Virus record (IMG/VR): IMGVR_UViG_3300011114_000520
Span: 1 to 20,589 of that record
Length of the DNA: 20,589 bases
Direction: 5' to 3' (one strand)
From: a virus
Under the pieces are notes generated by a model that saw only the letters and a program-made list of their open reading frames with translations, was not told the DNA's origin and made no database searches. This document shows, in pieces, positions 20,078 through 20,589 of the stretch (positions are counted from its first letter, which is position 1; every line of letters starts with the position of its first letter). Made by a program: the position numbers and the translations under genes.

Positions 20078-20589
20078 ATGAACGAAAACTTCAAGAAAGT
20101 AATGGATGCAATCGCAGAGATGAAATCAATGTTCTCTACATCTACGGAGGAGCCTACAACGGTTGAATTCGGAGAGGGAGTATTGATGGATGGAACTGCT
20201 ATTGAATATGAAGGTGATCTTGCTGTTGGCACACAGGTATATGTTGTTGCTAATGGTGAGCAAATCCCAGCTCCTGAAGGCACTCATGCACTTGGTGGTG
20301 AGTATGAAGGAGTGAGCATTGTAACAGATGCAAGCGGTGTAGTAGTAGAGATCATTGATGAGAGAGCAGCTCCAGCAGCAGCTTCATCTGATGATACTCC
20401 GGAAACTACAGCAGAGTCAATGAGTGCTGAGCAAGTGGAAGCAATCGTATCTGCAAAGATGGAAGCATTCTCTAAGGTAGTCGAAAGCCTTGGTGAAATG
20501 ATCCATACTATTGTGAGCGACAATGAAACACTTCGCACAGAGATGAGCGCAATGAAATCAGAATTCGATGCATTCAAAGCAGCTCCATC
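20078..20589 (+). CDS. Capsid scaffold-like protein, 5' part
   Basis: An open frame from ATG 20078 (MNENFKKVMDAIAEMKSMF) to the window end, 170 complete codons; the gene continues beyond. Three parts: an N-terminal helix, a β-rich region (TTVEFGEGVLMDGTAIEYEG, VGTQVYVVANGEQIPAPEG), and an acidic, Ala/Ser-rich linker leading to a heptad helix (ESLGEMIHTIVSDNETLRTE). An acidic coiled coil after a prohead protease gene fits a scaffolding protein, which would be degraded by the protease during capsid maturation. The β-rich N-terminal half is more than a bare coiled coil and could be a delivery or capsid-binding part. The leader AACACAGTAAAGATG lacks a Shine-Dalgarno sequence. Confidence 0.6.
   Translation, partial: MNENFKKVMDAIAEMKSMFSTSTEEPTTVEFGEGVLMDGTAIEYEGDLAVGTQVYVVANGEQIPAPEGTHALGGEYEGVSIVTDASGVVVEIIDERAAPAAASSDDTPETTAESMSAEQVEAIVSAKMEAFSKVVESLGEMIHTIVSDNETLRTEMSAMKSEFDAFKAAP

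Overview
The window is a contiguous piece of a tailed-phage (siphovirus-type) genome, free or integrated, whose host is most likely a member of the Bacteroidota. The basis for the host call is that several starts sit just downstream of a TAnnTTTG box (the Bacteroidota -7 promoter element), start codons lack Shine-Dalgarno sequences and have A-rich leaders instead, and the structural proteins are of types I associate with Bacteroidota phages. No tRNA, rRNA, integrase, CRISPR array or insertion sequence was seen. Nearly all genes are on the + strand, packed with ATGA or TAATG overlaps.

Layout. (1) 1-2239, replication and recombination: the C-terminal end of a DUF3987-type replication protein, a small membrane protein, a VRR-NUC-like nuclease, then an ERF-type annealase and a YqaJ/RecB-type exonuclease in one operon with its own promoter. 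(2) 2240-3535, a run of tiny unknown genes; their junctions carry four copies of TTTAAATCAGAATAAG, and most of this stretch nearly lacks GATC, which is very common in the phage core. (3) 3536-5093, a DUF736-like protein with an SSB-like acidic tail, a small HTH protein, a sigma-factor-like protein, a small membrane protein and a HeH/SAP-type protein. (4) 5090-7635, an accessory block: a GT-A-type glycosyltransferase overlapping a PP-loop N-acetyl sugar amidotransferase (WbpG/PseA-like), a conserved phage protein and a minimal HAD phosphatase. (5) 7636-9387, an AT-rich repeat, inverted repeats and the terminase genes. (6) 9384-18791, tail genes: a tail-assembly-chaperone candidate with a likely -1 frameshift at a nine-T run, a gp10-like protein, two large tail proteins, a cassette of small tail, fibre and adhesin proteins, a terminator, and the tape measure. 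(7) 18763-19419 on the minus strand, a Stealth-type sugar-phosphate transferase with its own promoter box, i.e. a moron. (8) 19446-20589, an XkdF-type prohead protease and the beginning of a scaffold-like protein.

How it fits together. The left part would copy and recombine the genome and supply a regulator for later transcription. Terminase packages the DNA, and the tail is built from the genes between terminase and protease. Portal and major capsid are not in the window, so the tail genes lie between terminase and the head genes, an uncommon order. The most interesting content is three sugar-acting genes at two separate sites (glycosyltransferase plus amidotransferase, and the Stealth-like enzyme), which suggests remodelling of host surface polysaccharide or, less likely, modification of phage DNA or virions. 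The frameshifted gene and the repeated gene-junction sequences, which look like seams for swapping small genes, are the next most interesting.
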